DNA of 42,222 bases, taken from assembly GCF_002161175.1 (NCBI RefSeq), contig NZ_NFMA01000027.1, positions 1-42,222 on the forward strand, written 5' to 3'. Under the pieces are notes generated by a model that saw only the letters and a program-made list of their open reading frames with translations, was not told the DNA's origin and made no database searches. A program made the translations under genes and the position numbers. Below are positions 23,416-32,528 of this stretch, piece after piece (within the stretch, counting starts at the first letter, position 1; every line of letters begins with the position of its first letter). The stretch comes from Flavonifractor sp. An100. Its GTDB lineage: Bacteria; Bacillota; Clostridia; Oscillospirales; Oscillospiraceae.

Positions 23416-25370
23416 TTTATGGTCATACCACCCCAGGTTTGAATCAGTTCCTCCTCGTGGTCATCCGGCTTGTGGCCCATGGCGATCTTCTTCTCCTGGA
23501 TTTTTCTTCGAAGTTTGCGGTCGACATGGAGGCTAGCGCCAGATCGGGGTAGAGAGCGATCCTCAAAGATCCGGATCATATGGTAGAGCAGGCGGGTGGC
23601 CGACAGCATAACGGAGGGCGGACGGAGGTCACTCTGCCGTTCCAGGAAGAACTGAGCGTACTGGTTTTCCTGGGCGGCGGAGCGGCTGAACCAGTTCATC
23701 GCCTGGGTCTGGTCGTGAGTCATGCCCTGTCCTGTCAGGTACAACTTGCCCAGCATATACTGGGCATACTGGTTGTCCGCTTCTGCAGATTGTGTGAACC
23801 AATCTACCGCTTTGGCGGTATCTTTAGTCAGCACCTTGCCGGTCAGATACTCCTTTCCCAGCCAGTAGGCGGCCCAGGAATTTCCCTGGGCCGCCGCTTC
23901 TTTCAGCCAGCGGATGCCCTCGTCCGGGTCTCGGACTTCGGGATCGTCAGAGAGAAGCAGTTTCCCCAGAGCATACTGTGCCTCCGGAAGGTTTTGCTTG
24001 GCCGCTTGAACGAGCCAGTGCTTCGTCCTCCGGCTGTCCGGAATCAGCAGAGGACCATCCCGATAGAGTAGGCCCATCAGGTACTGGGCGTGGGTATCTC
24101 CTCGTTCCGCCAGCCGCTCCAATTCCTCCGTCGCGCCGTCCCGGTCGGCCAGGGGGAGGGTGTCGTCCTGAATAATCTGCCGCAGTTCCCAGCAGGCATA
24201 GGACTCGCCTCGCACTTGCTCCGGTTCGTCATGGCCGGTCAGGTCAGCGCCCTCGAAGGTGATATCCCCCAACCGTATCCGCTCCGCCTCCTGGATGACA
24301 GCGTTCTTGATCTGACGGAACTCTTTCTCCTGAGACAGCTTTTTCTTTTCTTTGGGCTTGTCGTGGTAGTAGCTGTCAACTTCATTTTGGAGAGCGCGCC
24401 ACTGGTCGTAGCACTCACGGACCACCGGCAGCTCCTCCAGCTTATCCACGATTTCGTCTACGGTTTTCTTCACCGGCTTGGGGAGGTAGCCGTAGGACTT
24501 CTTGCCCTTGACCGTCTCCAGCTGCGTGGCCAGCTGTTCCATCTTCTGCTCGATCTCAGGAGCCGAGTAGGTGCTCTGTGACATCTCACGGGTCAGACGT
24601 CGAATGGCCCTGCGTGCCTCCCGCACCAACTCATCTCGCGACTGAGATTTCTGCTCATAGGTGTGCAGCATCTCCTGTTGGAAGATCTGATTGGTCAGCG
24701 TTGACTTGATCTTTTGGATGCCCTCCCGCGTCAGATAGGCTTCACCTGGCACCGTCGACCACGCCATCATATGGACATGGGGATGCTCGCTCTCATCATG
24801 GAAGGCGGCGTACCAGCGGAAGTTTCCCGGAGAAATATTCATCGCTGCGGCGATGTCATTGCGGTTAGCCCGGAGCAGGTTCCGCCACGCCCTGGCATTG
24901 TCGTAGCCAAGGCGGGCGGCGTCCTCGCGCTTCAGGGAGAGGATGTGCGTCCACACATTTCCGGTGTAGTGATCCAGTTCGTCCATAGCTTTTGCCAAGT
25001 CCACACTGTCCTCGTCACTGAACAGACCGTGATTGCCTAATCGTTCCGCTCTGGGCCGAGTAGCGATGTACTTCATGTAGCCCTCCGACTGCTGCACCGC
25101 CGGCCAGTTTTCCTCCAGTGACCTGGAGATGAACGCAGAGGCGTTGGATTTTGTTGGTTTGGTTTTGCAGTCGGAGTACTCATCCAACTCTTTGCTATCA
25201 GGAAAATCCTTCACCAATTTTGTGATGAGCTGCTCCTGCTTTCTTGTGGGCGGACGGTCATCCGGAAGCAACTCCACACGCTCCCGTGTCCCAATGTATC
25301 GCAGGTATCCACTGACAGAACTGCCGTTGCCGCACTTCAGGTAGGGACTTTTCATAATCAGTCGAGCCAC
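23412..25370 (-). CDS. MobL/MobP3-type relaxase fused to Sel1 repeats
   Basis: The 652-residue protein nicks oriT to start transfer. The relaxase part (about 1-230) has the metal-binding histidines HDESEHPHVH (His191, 196, 198, 200). A charged coiled-coil region follows (about 230-400). Roughly residues 430-600 carry Sel1/TPR-like repeats, for example GDTHAQYLMGLLYRDG and NQYAQYMLGKLYLTGQG, a protein-interaction array not needed for nicking. The C-terminus is basic. The start is GTG at 25370, with GAGGAGG seven bases upstream inside the end of the MobC-like gene, so the two are coupled. Confidence 0.9.
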   Translation of the reverse strand: MARLIMKSPYLKCGNGSSVSGYLRYIGTRERVELLPDDRPPTRKQEQLITKLVKDFPDSKELDEYSDCKTKPTKSNASAFISRSLEENWPAVQQSEGYMKYIATRPRAERLGNHGLFSDEDSVDLAKAMDELDHYTGNVWTHILSLKREDAARLGYDNARAWRNLLRANRNDIAAAMNISPGNFRWYAAFHDESEHPHVHMMAWSTVPGEAYLTREGIQKIKSTLTNQIFQQEMLHTYEQKSQSRDELVREARRAIRRLTREMSQSTYSAPEIEQKMEQLATQLETVKGKKSYGYLPKPVKKTVDEIVDKLEELPVVRECYDQWRALQNEVDSYYHDKPKEKKKLSQEKEFRQIKNAVIQEAERIRLGDITFEGADLTGHDEPEQVRGESYACWELRQIIQDDTLPLADRDGATEELERLAERGDTHAQYLMGLLYRDGPLLIPDSRRTKHWLVQAAKQNLPEAQYALGKLLLSDDPEVRDPDEGIRWLKEAAAQGNSWAAYWLGKEYLTGKVLTKDTAKAVDWFTQSAEADNQYAQYMLGKLYLTGQGMTHDQTQAMNWFSRSAAQENQYAQFFLERQSDLRPPSVMLSATRLLYHMIRIFEDRSLPRSGASLHVDRKLRRKIQEKKIAMGHKPDDHEEELIQTWGGMTIK

Positions 25371-25777
25371 TCATCGTCCTCCTCCCAGGCTCCCCGCACC
25401 CGCTGTTCCAGTGAGATGCGGCCGTTGGTCTTTTTCACATTCTGCACGCTCTCCGCCCGCCGGCGGCGGAGGTCCTCGTCACCAAATTGATAGGTGTCCG
25501 CCAAGATACCGGCCACCATGTCCTGTTCCACTGCTTGACGAAAGGCGATGGAGGACAGCCGCTCCTCCAACTGTCCCAGCCGTCCATCCAGATAGGACTT
25601 GATGGAGGTGGGAAGGAACAGTCCAGCGCTGTTGGCGCTGAGGTAGTCCAAGTAAAAGTCCACCGCCCGCGCGATGAAGGCGGTCATGCTCCGGCTCCCG
25701 TCCTCCTGATACCGACGCTCCAGGATGGCTTTCTTCTCCGGGGAGAGGTAGAAGGCGAATTTCTCTTTTCTGCCCAT
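25358..25777 (-). CDS. MobC-like relaxosome accessory protein
   Basis: The 139-residue protein starts MGRKEKFAFYLSPEKKAILERRYQEDG, a ribbon-helix-helix-like N-terminus followed by helical segments (SMTAFIARAVDFYLDYL). The start at 25777 follows AAAGGAG by six bases; the longer reading to 25951 runs into the oriT-like region and is rejected. It overlaps the relaxase by 13 bases and sits next to the inverted repeats, as expected for a protein that binds oriT and helps the relaxase. Confidence 0.75.
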   Translation of the reverse strand: MGRKEKFAFYLSPEKKAILERRYQEDGSRSMTAFIARAVDFYLDYLSANSAGLFLPTSIKSYLDGRLGQLEERLSSIAFRQAVEQDMVAGILADTYQFGDEDLRRRRAESVQNVKKTNGRISLEQRVRGAWEEDDEWLD

Positions 25778-26093
25778 AAACTGCTCCTTTCCGGGGGTTG
25801 ACCCCTGTTTTTTCCTTGTGACAGTAGGGGTTTGGGGATCATGACCGCAAACGTGATCCCCGCCTGCTGTTTTTGACCCCACTTTTGATACACCGCAAAA
25901 CCCTCGTAACGACCCGCACTGCGGGGCGAAGTGACCGGCCGGAGGTGCCACCGGCGACCCCAGGCCTTTATCCTGCTTTTCCTTTCGTCCCTCTTACCTC
26001 CTCCAGAACCGGCTCAAAACCGGCCGATAACCCAGGGAGGAGATCATCTCCCCGCTCCCCAGGTGGCCTGGCCATACAGCAGCCTATATGCGG
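25778..26093. other. Gene-free region with inverted repeats, candidate oriT
   Basis: No gene is seen. A perfect 8-bp inverted repeat GGGGATCA / TGATCCCC lies at 25834-25861, a GGGG-TTGA-CCCC hairpin at 25794-25805, and two ACCGGC direct repeats near 26010-26025. Inverted repeats between the replication and relaxase genes, just upstream of mobC, are the usual place for oriT. The nick site cannot be named. Confidence 0.5.
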
Positions 26094-26741
26094 TCACGTG
26101 GGTGCTTCCTCTGTCGCCCGTTGGTGCTCACCTGGCGATTCCAATCTGTCTAACTGCTGCTGATAAAACGCATCCGTGGCCTGTTGAATAGGTAGAATCG
26201 TATAGAGATTATTGCCGTTCTGTTTCATCCCATGCCGGTCGATATAGCTGGTGCGTTCCACCGTGATGAGTTGCTTATCAGAGATCGTAGTGATGTGTTT
26301 CATCACAGTATTGACAGACAGACCGGTAGTCTCTGCGATGGTGCTATAGCTGGGATGACACTGGTGAGAGCGGCGGTCCTCACAGCACAGCAGGTAGGCG
26401 TAGACCGTGATGGCTCCGTGACTAAGATTCAGATAAAAGACTTCATCCGGAAGAGTGAAAAAATTCCCTGCCGTGGGCGGCGTCCAGGTTGGGAGTAGAT
26501 TACTGGTCATGAGACCCCGGTCGACCAGAATGTCCACTTGCAGCTCCGCCATCTTGACACTCATTTTTGTGCGCATAGCAAGCTCTCTTATGGCAGGCAC
26601 ACCATGGATCTTCCGGCAGGAGCGGTACTGGAGATAGGCCAGAATGGCAAATGCTTGAGGCTTCAGTTTTTGTACCCAGATGTCGTTGGGCAGCGGGAAA
26701 CGATACGTACTCGGATGGCGCGGTATGGTAAGCGGATTCAT
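26094..26741 (-). CDS. HTH (HTH_36-like) protein, possible replication initiator
   Basis: The 215-residue protein has two wHTH-like segments: one near 40-85 (ILAYLQYRSCRKIHGVPAIRELAMRTKMSVKMAELQ) and one near 140-185 (HPSYSTIAETTGLSVNTVMKHI). This two-winged-helix layout is common in replication initiators of Clostridia mobile elements, but no catalytic replication motif is visible. The start at 26741 overlaps the excisionase-like gene by four bases and has AGGTGG six bases upstream. It could instead be a regulator. Confidence 0.65.
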   Translation of the reverse strand: MNPLTIPRHPSTYRFPLPNDIWVQKLKPQAFAILAYLQYRSCRKIHGVPAIRELAMRTKMSVKMAELQVDILVDRGLMTSNLLPTWTPPTAGNFFTLPDEVFYLNLSHGAITVYAYLLCCEDRRSHQCHPSYSTIAETTGLSVNTVMKHITTISDKQLITVERTSYIDRHGMKQNGNNLYTILPIQQATDAFYQQQLDRLESPGEHQRATEEAPT

Positions 26742-26953
26742 TGATGGCCACCTCCCTGTGTGTGCGCGGATACCCACTGAATGAATTGTTCTTTGGGAAC
26801 GACCATTCGACTGCCAATCCTCAGAGTGGGGAACCCTTCTGTGTGCATGAGTTCATAGGTGCTGGAGGATGACACTCCGAGAACCTTTGACACGGTATTC
26901 GAGTTGAGAAACAGGGGAAGGGCATCATAACTTCTGTAGACAGACTCTTTCAT
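26738..26953 (-). CDS. Excisionase-like winged-helix protein
   Basis: The 71-residue protein has the Xis/MerR-type fold: LFLNSNTVSKVLGVSSSSTYELMHTEGFPTLRIG followed by RMVVPKEQFIQWV. Such proteins bind att DNA and favour excision, or act as small regulators. GGAGG lies five bases before ATG. It is the first gene of the leftward operon leading to the HTH protein and mobC/relaxase, and is divergent from the DUF6076 gene. Confidence 0.8.
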   Translation of the reverse strand: MKESVYRSYDALPLFLNSNTVSKVLGVSSSSTYELMHTEGFPTLRIGSRMVVPKEQFIQWVSAHTQGGGHQ

Positions 26954-26965
26954 GTGTACCTCCGA

Positions 26966-27045
26966 TTGATTTTTTAAACTTTACCTGATACAATGATAGC
27001 AGAGACAGAAGAGGCGTTCAATCGTTTTGAGGTGGATCAGGTAAA
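26966..27045. promoter_or_regulatory. Divergent promoter region with inverted repeat
   Basis: On the plus strand TTGATT (26966-26971) and TACAAT (26989-26994), 17 bases apart, form a promoter for the DUF6076 gene. TTTACCTGAT (26980-26989) overlaps its spacer and is repeated inverted as ATCAGGTAAA at 27036-27045. A repressor bound to both could control the two divergent genes. Confidence 0.55.
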
Positions 27046-27080
27046 TCTCAAAAGTTGATCGGGTACAGACAGGAGGGCAT

Positions 27081-28154
27081 ATGGTAGGCGAGACATTTGA
27101 TAGTGGGCAGGTTTTTACAGAGGCTGTAGATGATTTTACAGCGTTGTTCTATAGTGACCGTGTTTTTATTGGAGCGCGGGAATACCCAATTGGTCAGTGT
27201 GTTGTGGATATCCTGAACCTAGAGGAATCCGAGTTATTTCGGATCGATCAGATACTGATGGAATTTTTTCATACCGTGCAGGAAGTATGGGAACAAGATA
27301 CTGAGAAGTCAGTACTTCGGGCACAGAAAAAATTGCAGGATGTATGGAATTTGGTATCTGTGCTACCGGTCTATCGGGACTTGAATATTGACTGGTTGCA
27401 TCCAGTGGCACAAAACGCCCCCTTGTTAGAAAAGCTATGGAGCCGAATTCGGTATCTGACTGTAGAAGGAAGAGCCGGAGTAGACGAGAACCTACGTAAG
27501 CTTATGGGTGTCAATGAGCTCCTGCGTACATTTCAGAAACAGATTTCTCTGATGCTGGACGGATACTTTGAATCGCTGGAGCGGAGAAATCCGGAATCTT
27601 ACGCTGTGGGAGTCTTTCAATTTTACAGCGATATTATGACGGCAGAGCTTTTGGAACGTGGCACGTGTGAGCTCGATCACAGTTTTCCAATCAAGGTGCA
27701 GTTTGTGCCGATGCTGTCCCCAGTAGGTGAGGACAAGGTCATTTTAGCGGAGCGGACCAGATTTTCTGCTCTTCTGGATTTCTTGGAGGTGGAGTTCTTT
27801 CGGGGACTTTCGGTGGGCAATGTCCCCCGGCGCTGCCACAACTGCGGGAAATATTTTCTGCTTACAGCGGGTTATAACACCTGTTACTGCAATAACATTG
27901 CGCCAGGTGAGACAGAGCGCACCTGCCGGAAAGTGGGAGCCCATCGTAAGGAGGCTAGGGACAGGGCTGGCCGCACGCCGGCGCAGATAGAATATGACCG
28001 AGCATACAATCGTTTGAAGCAGAGAAAAAATCGGAAGAAGATTACCATAGATGAGTGGAACGTAGCTGTGGCTAAGGCGCAGGGATTGTTGGAGCGGTCT
28101 GAGAGAGGGGAGTTAGCGGATGAGGAACTAAAACAGCAATTGGATAAGTTATAA
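27081..28154 (+). CDS. DUF6076-like protein with C-terminal zinc-ribbon region
   Basis: The 357-residue protein has a helical N-terminal domain (about 1-200) and a cysteine cluster (Cys252, Cys255, Cys268, Cys270, Cys282) in RRCHNCGKYFLLTAGYNTCYC, followed by a basic, charged tail. It resembles DUF6076 proteins carried by many Clostridia mobile elements, with a CGNR-like zinc module that may bind nucleic acid. AGGAGG is four bases before ATG. It is transcribed alone and has its own terminator. Function is unknown. Confidence 0.7.
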   Translation: MVGETFDSGQVFTEAVDDFTALFYSDRVFIGAREYPIGQCVVDILNLEESELFRIDQILMEFFHTVQEVWEQDTEKSVLRAQKKLQDVWNLVSVLPVYRDLNIDWLHPVAQNAPLLEKLWSRIRYLTVEGRAGVDENLRKLMGVNELLRTFQKQISLMLDGYFESLERRNPESYAVGVFQFYSDIMTAELLERGTCELDHSFPIKVQFVPMLSPVGEDKVILAERTRFSALLDFLEVEFFRGLSVGNVPRRCHNCGKYFLLTAGYNTCYCNNIAPGETERTCRKVGAHRKEARDRAGRTPAQIEYDRAYNRLKQRKNRKKITIDEWNVAVAKAQGLLERSERGELADEELKQQLDKL

Positions 28155-28157
28155 GAG

Positions 28158-28194
28158 AAATGCCGGTGGGATACTCCTCCACCGGCATTTCTTT
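28158..28194 (+). terminator. Rho-independent terminator
   Basis: The stem ATGCCGGTGG / CCACCGGCAT is followed by TTTCTTTG, directly after the DUF6076 gene. Confidence 0.8.
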
Positions 28195-28320
28195 GTTTCA
28201 GTGTATCATATTTAAACCTGTGTCTGTTTCTTACATCCAAGCAAAGCGCCCCTTTTGCAAGTACAGTATGTGTGTTTGGGTCCTCAAAATTAGGATCAAG
28301 CAGGCATGAAGGAACATACT

Positions 28321-28557
28321 ATGGAACTATACATGCTTCCTATTAGTACAGGGTATAGAAGTATTCTTTGGAAAGAATTTGAAGATGTGGGTGAAGAATT
28401 GCTGCTGCAACCGGGAAGCCCGGACGGGAGGCGCTTTGGAGCATACCCTTAACTTCTGAAAGCATTAAATGAGGGGCAAGGGCTCTTGGATTGGCGACTC
28501 CTTGGTCCATATCGTTTTGACGATTGTATGAGGATGACTCAAACGCTCAGTTGTTGA
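28321..28557 (+). pseudogene. Interrupted short ORF between DUF6076 gene and hsdR
   Basis: A 43-codon frame starts at ATG 28321, seven to eight bases after AAGGA (MELYMLPISTGYRSILWKEF...), and stops at TAA 28450-28452. The same frame continues for 34 more codons (LLKALNEGQGLLDWRLLGPY...) to TGA 28555. The peptide after the stop looks protein-like, so this may be a small gene with a nonsense change, or two unrelated short frames. The rest of 28195-28660 holds only the hsdR promoter. Confidence 0.35.
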
Positions 28558-28579
28558 ATTAGGAGGCCCATGTTATAAT
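28551..28579 (+). promoter_or_regulatory. Promoter of the type I R-M operon
   Basis: A perfect TATAAT (28574-28579) with a TG just upstream is 17 bases after a weak TTGTTG (28551-28556), about 90 bases before hsdR. Confidence 0.6.
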
Positions 28580-28670
28580 AAAAATATATTTGAAAATATT
28601 TCCCGATTGGCAACAAAGCGAGGAAACATTGGAGTACGTATAATCATTCAAGAAAAGCGGGGTGACCTCC

Positions 28671-31412
28671 ATGACTCCTGAACAAAAAGCGCGTGAGGCA
28701 ATTGATCAGAGACTCATTCAGTCCGGTTGGATTTTGCAGGATATGCGGCAGCTCAATCCAATGGCTGCTCCCGGCGTAGCGGTGCGGGAATTTCCCACCA
28801 GCACCGGGCCGGTGGATTATGCGCTTTTTATAGATGGCATCCCAATCGGAGTTGTGGAGGCCAAGGCAGATGAAAAAGGCGAAAATATCACCACGGCTGA
28901 GGCGCAGTCCAGCCGGTACGCCAGGAGTACCTTCAAGTGGGTCAAGACAGACTACCGCATCCGGTTTGCCTATGAAGCCACGGGAAAGCTGACTCGTTTT
29001 ACCGATTACAAAGACCAGAAATACCGCTCCCGCCGCATCTTCAGCTTCCACCGCCCAGAGAGCCTGCGGGAGCTACTGAGGCAGGGCGACACCATCCGCA
29101 ACAACATGAAGCATTTTCCACCCCTGGACACCTCCGGGTTCCGGGATTGTCAGATCACTGCGATCCGCAATCTGGAGCAGTCCTTCGGTGAGAACCGCCC
29201 CAGGGCGCTGATTCAGATGGCCACCGGCGCGGGCAAGACGTTTACCGCCATTACTGCCGTGTACCGTCTTCTGAAATACGCCAAGATCAACCGGGTGTTG
29301 TTCCTGGTAGACACCAAGGGCCTGGGGGAACAGGCGGAGCGGGAGTTCCTGGCTTACCGCCCCAATGATGACAACCGCTCGTTCTCTCAAATCTATGGGG
29401 TAAGGCGGCTGAAAAGCTCATACATCCCCAACGATGTGCAGGTGTGCATCAGTACCATCCAGCGGATGTATTCCATCCTGCGGGGAGAGGAACTGGACGA
29501 GTCGGCGGAGCAGACATCCCTCAACGAACTGACAACAGCGGACCGCCAGCCGGTCAAAGAGGTGGTATATAACGAGAAATACCCGCCGGAATTCTTTGAC
29601 TGCATCATCATTGACGAGTGTCACCGATCCATCTACAATGTGTGGCAGCAGGTGCTGGACTACTTCGACGCCTTCCTGATTGGCCTGACCGCCACGCCGG
29701 ACAAGCGCACCTTTGCCTTCTTCAACGAAAATGTGGTCAGTGAGTACCCCCGGGAGCAGGCCATTATCGACGGCGTCAACGTAGGGGAGGATATCTTCCT
29801 CATTGAGACGCAGGTGACCCAGAGCGGCGCCCACATCATGAAGCAGATGATTGAGTACCGAAACCGCCTCTCCCGGGAGAAGCGTTGGAAGCAGATGGAC
29901 GAGGACGTAGATTACCGCCCCGCCCAGCTGGACCGGGATATTGTCAACCCCAGCCAGATCCGCACGGTGATTCGCTCCTTCCGGGAGAACCTGTTTTCCA
30001 AACTGTTCCCCCGCAGAAGGGAAGTTCCCAAAACATTGATCTTTGCCAAGACGGACAGCCACGCGGACGACATTGTGCAGATCGTCCGGGAGGAGTTCGG
30101 GGAGGGCAACGAGTTCTGCCAGAAGATCACCTACTCCGCCCAGGACCCGGAGGGCGTGCTCAGCAGCTTTCGCAACAGCTACAATCCCCGCATTGCCGTC
30201 ACAGTGGACATGATCGCCACCGGCACCGACGTAAAGCCCATCGAGTGCCTGATCTTCATGCGGGACGTGCGTAGCCGGAACTATTTTGAACAGATGAAGG
30301 GCCGGGGCACCCGCGTCCTCAGCAAGGACGATCTGCAGAAGGTCACGCCCTCGGCCACGGAGAATAAGGACCACTTTGTCATTGTGGACGCTGTGGGGGT
30401 TACTACCTCCAAGAAGTCGGACACCCGTGTCCTGGAACGCAAGCCCTCTGTCTCTTTGAAAGAACTGATGCTGAATGTGGCGCTGGGAGCCCGGGACGAA
30501 AATACCCTCACCTCCCTGGCCGGACGGATCATCCGCCTGAACAGTCAGATGTCGCCCGGCGAGCGGAAGGAGTTTACGGAGGTGGTGGGCCTGCCCGCCA
30601 ACAAACTGGCGGAGGAGCTACTGGACGCCTTTGACGAGGATGTGCTCACCGCCGCGGCTCGGGAGAAATTCCACACACAGGAGCCTACCGCGGAGCAGGT
30701 GCAGTCCGTCCAAAAGGAGGCGGCGGCACAGACGGCCGCTCCCTTCTGCCGGCCGGAGGTGCGGGATTTCATCGAAAACGTCCGCCGTAGCCACGAGCAG
30801 ATCATCGACAACACCAACCCGGACACGGTGCTCTTTGCCGGGTTCGACGCCCAGAAGGAGCAGACCGCCCAGCGGGTGATCCAGACTTTCCGTGACTTTA
30901 TCCAGGAGCACAAGGACGAGATCATCGCCCTGCGCATCCTGTACAGCCAGACCTATCAGGACCGGCCCATGGTTCTGGAAAAGCTGAAAGCCCTGTATGA
31001 GAAGCTGCGGGAGAAAGGGGTCACCCTGGAGCGGCTGTGGGACTGCTATGCCATTCAGAAGCCGGAGAAGGTGAAGCAGACCAGTGCAGTGCGCCAGCTG
31101 GCCGATCTGGTGTCCCTGGTGCGGTTCGAGATGGGGGAGGCGGACAGCCTCCAGCCCTTTGCAGACAAGGTGAACTATAACTTCCAGCAGTGGACCTTCC
31201 GCCGCAACGCCGGCGCGGTCCACTTTACCCCGGAGCAGATGGAGTGGCTCCAGCTGGTGAAGGACCACATTGCCACCTCTTTGAGCATTCAGAAGGAGGA
31301 TCTGGACCTGAGCCCCTTCGACCGCAGGGGCGGCCTGGGGCGGTTCTATCAGGTGTTCGGGGACAAGTATGAGGAGATTTTGTGGGAAATGAATCGGGAA
31401 TTGGTGGCGTAA
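28671..31412 (+). CDS. hsdR: Type I restriction endonuclease subunit R
   Basis: The 913-residue motor and nuclease subunit cuts DNA lacking the host methylation. The N-terminal nuclease has the PD-ExK residues Asp49 and Glu63-Ala-Lys65 (VDYALF ... GVVEAK). The SF2 translocase has Walker A ATGAGKTF (about 184-191) and the DECH box (315-318), with later helicase motifs around TLIFAKTDSHADDI and GTDVKPIECLIFMRDVRSRNYFEQ. The C-terminal helical part joins the MTase core. ATG at 28671 follows GGGGTGA by five bases; a GTG three codons upstream is less likely. It begins the operon hsdR-hsdS-X-hsdM. Confidence 0.95.
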   Translation: MTPEQKAREAIDQRLIQSGWILQDMRQLNPMAAPGVAVREFPTSTGPVDYALFIDGIPIGVVEAKADEKGENITTAEAQSSRYARSTFKWVKTDYRIRFAYEATGKLTRFTDYKDQKYRSRRIFSFHRPESLRELLRQGDTIRNNMKHFPPLDTSGFRDCQITAIRNLEQSFGENRPRALIQMATGAGKTFTAITAVYRLLKYAKINRVLFLVDTKGLGEQAEREFLAYRPNDDNRSFSQIYGVRRLKSSYIPNDVQVCISTIQRMYSILRGEELDESAEQTSLNELTTADRQPVKEVVYNEKYPPEFFDCIIIDECHRSIYNVWQQVLDYFDAFLIGLTATPDKRTFAFFNENVVSEYPREQAIIDGVNVGEDIFLIETQVTQSGAHIMKQMIEYRNRLSREKRWKQMDEDVDYRPAQLDRDIVNPSQIRTVIRSFRENLFSKLFPRRREVPKTLIFAKTDSHADDIVQIVREEFGEGNEFCQKITYSAQDPEGVLSSFRNSYNPRIAVTVDMIATGTDVKPIECLIFMRDVRSRNYFEQMKGRGTRVLSKDDLQKVTPSATENKDHFVIVDAVGVTTSKKSDTRVLERKPSVSLKELMLNVALGARDENTLTSLAGRIIRLNSQMSPGERKEFTEVVGLPANKLAEELLDAFDEDVLTAAAREKFHTQEPTAEQVQSVQKEAAAQTAAPFCRPEVRDFIENVRRSHEQIIDNTNPDTVLFAGFDAQKEQTAQRVIQTFRDFIQEHKDEIIALRILYSQTYQDRPMVLEKLKALYEKLREKGVTLERLWDCYAIQKPEKVKQTSAVRQLADLVSLVRFEMGEADSLQPFADKVNYNFQQWTFRRNAGAVHFTPEQMEWLQLVKDHIATSLSIQKEDLDLSPFDRRGGLGRFYQVFGDKYEEILWEMNRELVA

Positions 31413-31437
31413 TAAAATTAAATTTAGGACGGTAATA

Positions 31438-32526
31438 ATGGTAAAAAAGTGGAGTGATGTACTTACAATCGTAAGTGGAAAAAATCAAAAGACCGTTGTT
31501 TCCTCTGGCGGAAAGTATCCCATATATGGAAGCGGCGGAATAATGGGATACGCAAGCAATTACTTGTGTGAAGCGGGGACGACGATTGTTGGTCGAAAAG
31601 GTACGATCAATAAACCAATTTTCGTAAATGAACCCTTTTGGAATGTTGATACTGCGTTTGGAATTTCACCAGGAAATGAATTGCACCCTAAATACTTGTA
31701 TTATTTTTGTTGTTCATTTAATTTTAAAGAATTGGACAAATCAACTACAATACCGAGCCTTGCGAAAAGAGATTTGCTTCAAATCGAGATGCCTGTTCCT
31801 TCTTTGAGTGAGCAGGAGCGCATAGTCTCCAAAATCGAGGAGCTGTTTTCCAAACTGGACGCCAGCGTGGCGGAACTGAAAACCGCAAAGGAAAAGCTGA
31901 AGGTCTACCGGCAGGCGGTGCTGAAAGAGGCGTTTAGATGTGCTGAAAGTTTTGTCCCATTTGGTAACATTACGGATGCCAGATTAGGGAAGATGCTCGA
32001 TAAGGAGAAAAATACTGGAACGCCACAACGCTACTTACGAAATATTAATGTACGATGGTTTAATTTTGACCTATCTGATTTGTTGGAAATGCGTATTGGT
32101 TTGGATGAAATAGAGAAATATTCTATTCAATATGGTGATCTTGTGATTTGTGAGGGGGGAGAACCGGGGCGTTGCGCTGTGTGGGAAGAACAGGAGCCTA
32201 TTTTCTATCAAAAGGCTCTTCATCGCGTCCGTTTTACAGATGGGTCTAATCCTAAATTTTATATGTATTACTTGTGGTTTGCAGCTCAGACAGGGCAACT
32301 AAAGCGTTTTTTTACGGGGACTGGAATTAAGCATTTAACCGGACAATCACTTGTGAAAGTGCCTGTTCCGAGTGCTGATAAGAATACACAGGATCATGCA
32401 GTATCAGAAATTGAATTTCGGTTATCTGTTTGTGACAGCATCGAACAGACCGTTGACACTTCCTTGCAGAAAGCAGAAGCCCTGCGGCAGAGTATTTTGA
32501 AACAAGCCTTTGAGGGAGGAATATAA
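31438..32526 (+). CDS. hsdS: Type I restriction specificity subunit S
   Basis: The 362-residue protein sets the recognition sequence. Two target-recognition domains (about 1-120 and 167-315) are each followed by a conserved helical spacer: SLSEQERIVSKIEELFSKLDASVAELKTAKEKLK (about 122-155) and the C-terminal NTQDHAVSEIEFRLSVCDSIEQ. The target domains are AT-rich, while the central spacer (about 31800-31935) has the GC-rich composition of hsdR and hsdM, a sign that target domains were swapped by recombination. It ends two bases before the Ntn-hydrolase gene. Confidence 0.93.
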   Translation: MVKKWSDVLTIVSGKNQKTVVSSGGKYPIYGSGGIMGYASNYLCEAGTTIVGRKGTINKPIFVNEPFWNVDTAFGISPGNELHPKYLYYFCCSFNFKELDKSTTIPSLAKRDLLQIEMPVPSLSEQERIVSKIEELFSKLDASVAELKTAKEKLKVYRQAVLKEAFRCAESFVPFGNITDARLGKMLDKEKNTGTPQRYLRNINVRWFNFDLSDLLEMRIGLDEIEKYSIQYGDLVICEGGEPGRCAVWEEQEPIFYQKALHRVRFTDGSNPKFYMYYLWFAAQTGQLKRFFTGTGIKHLTGQSLVKVPVPSADKNTQDHAVSEIEFRLSVCDSIEQTVDTSLQKAEALRQSILKQAFEGGI

Positions 32527-32528
32527 TT

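Noticed and set aside
23580..24071. Plus-strand ORF opposite the relaxase
   Set aside because: Shadow of the Sel1-repeat region; no ribosome site, and composition follows the minus-strand gene.
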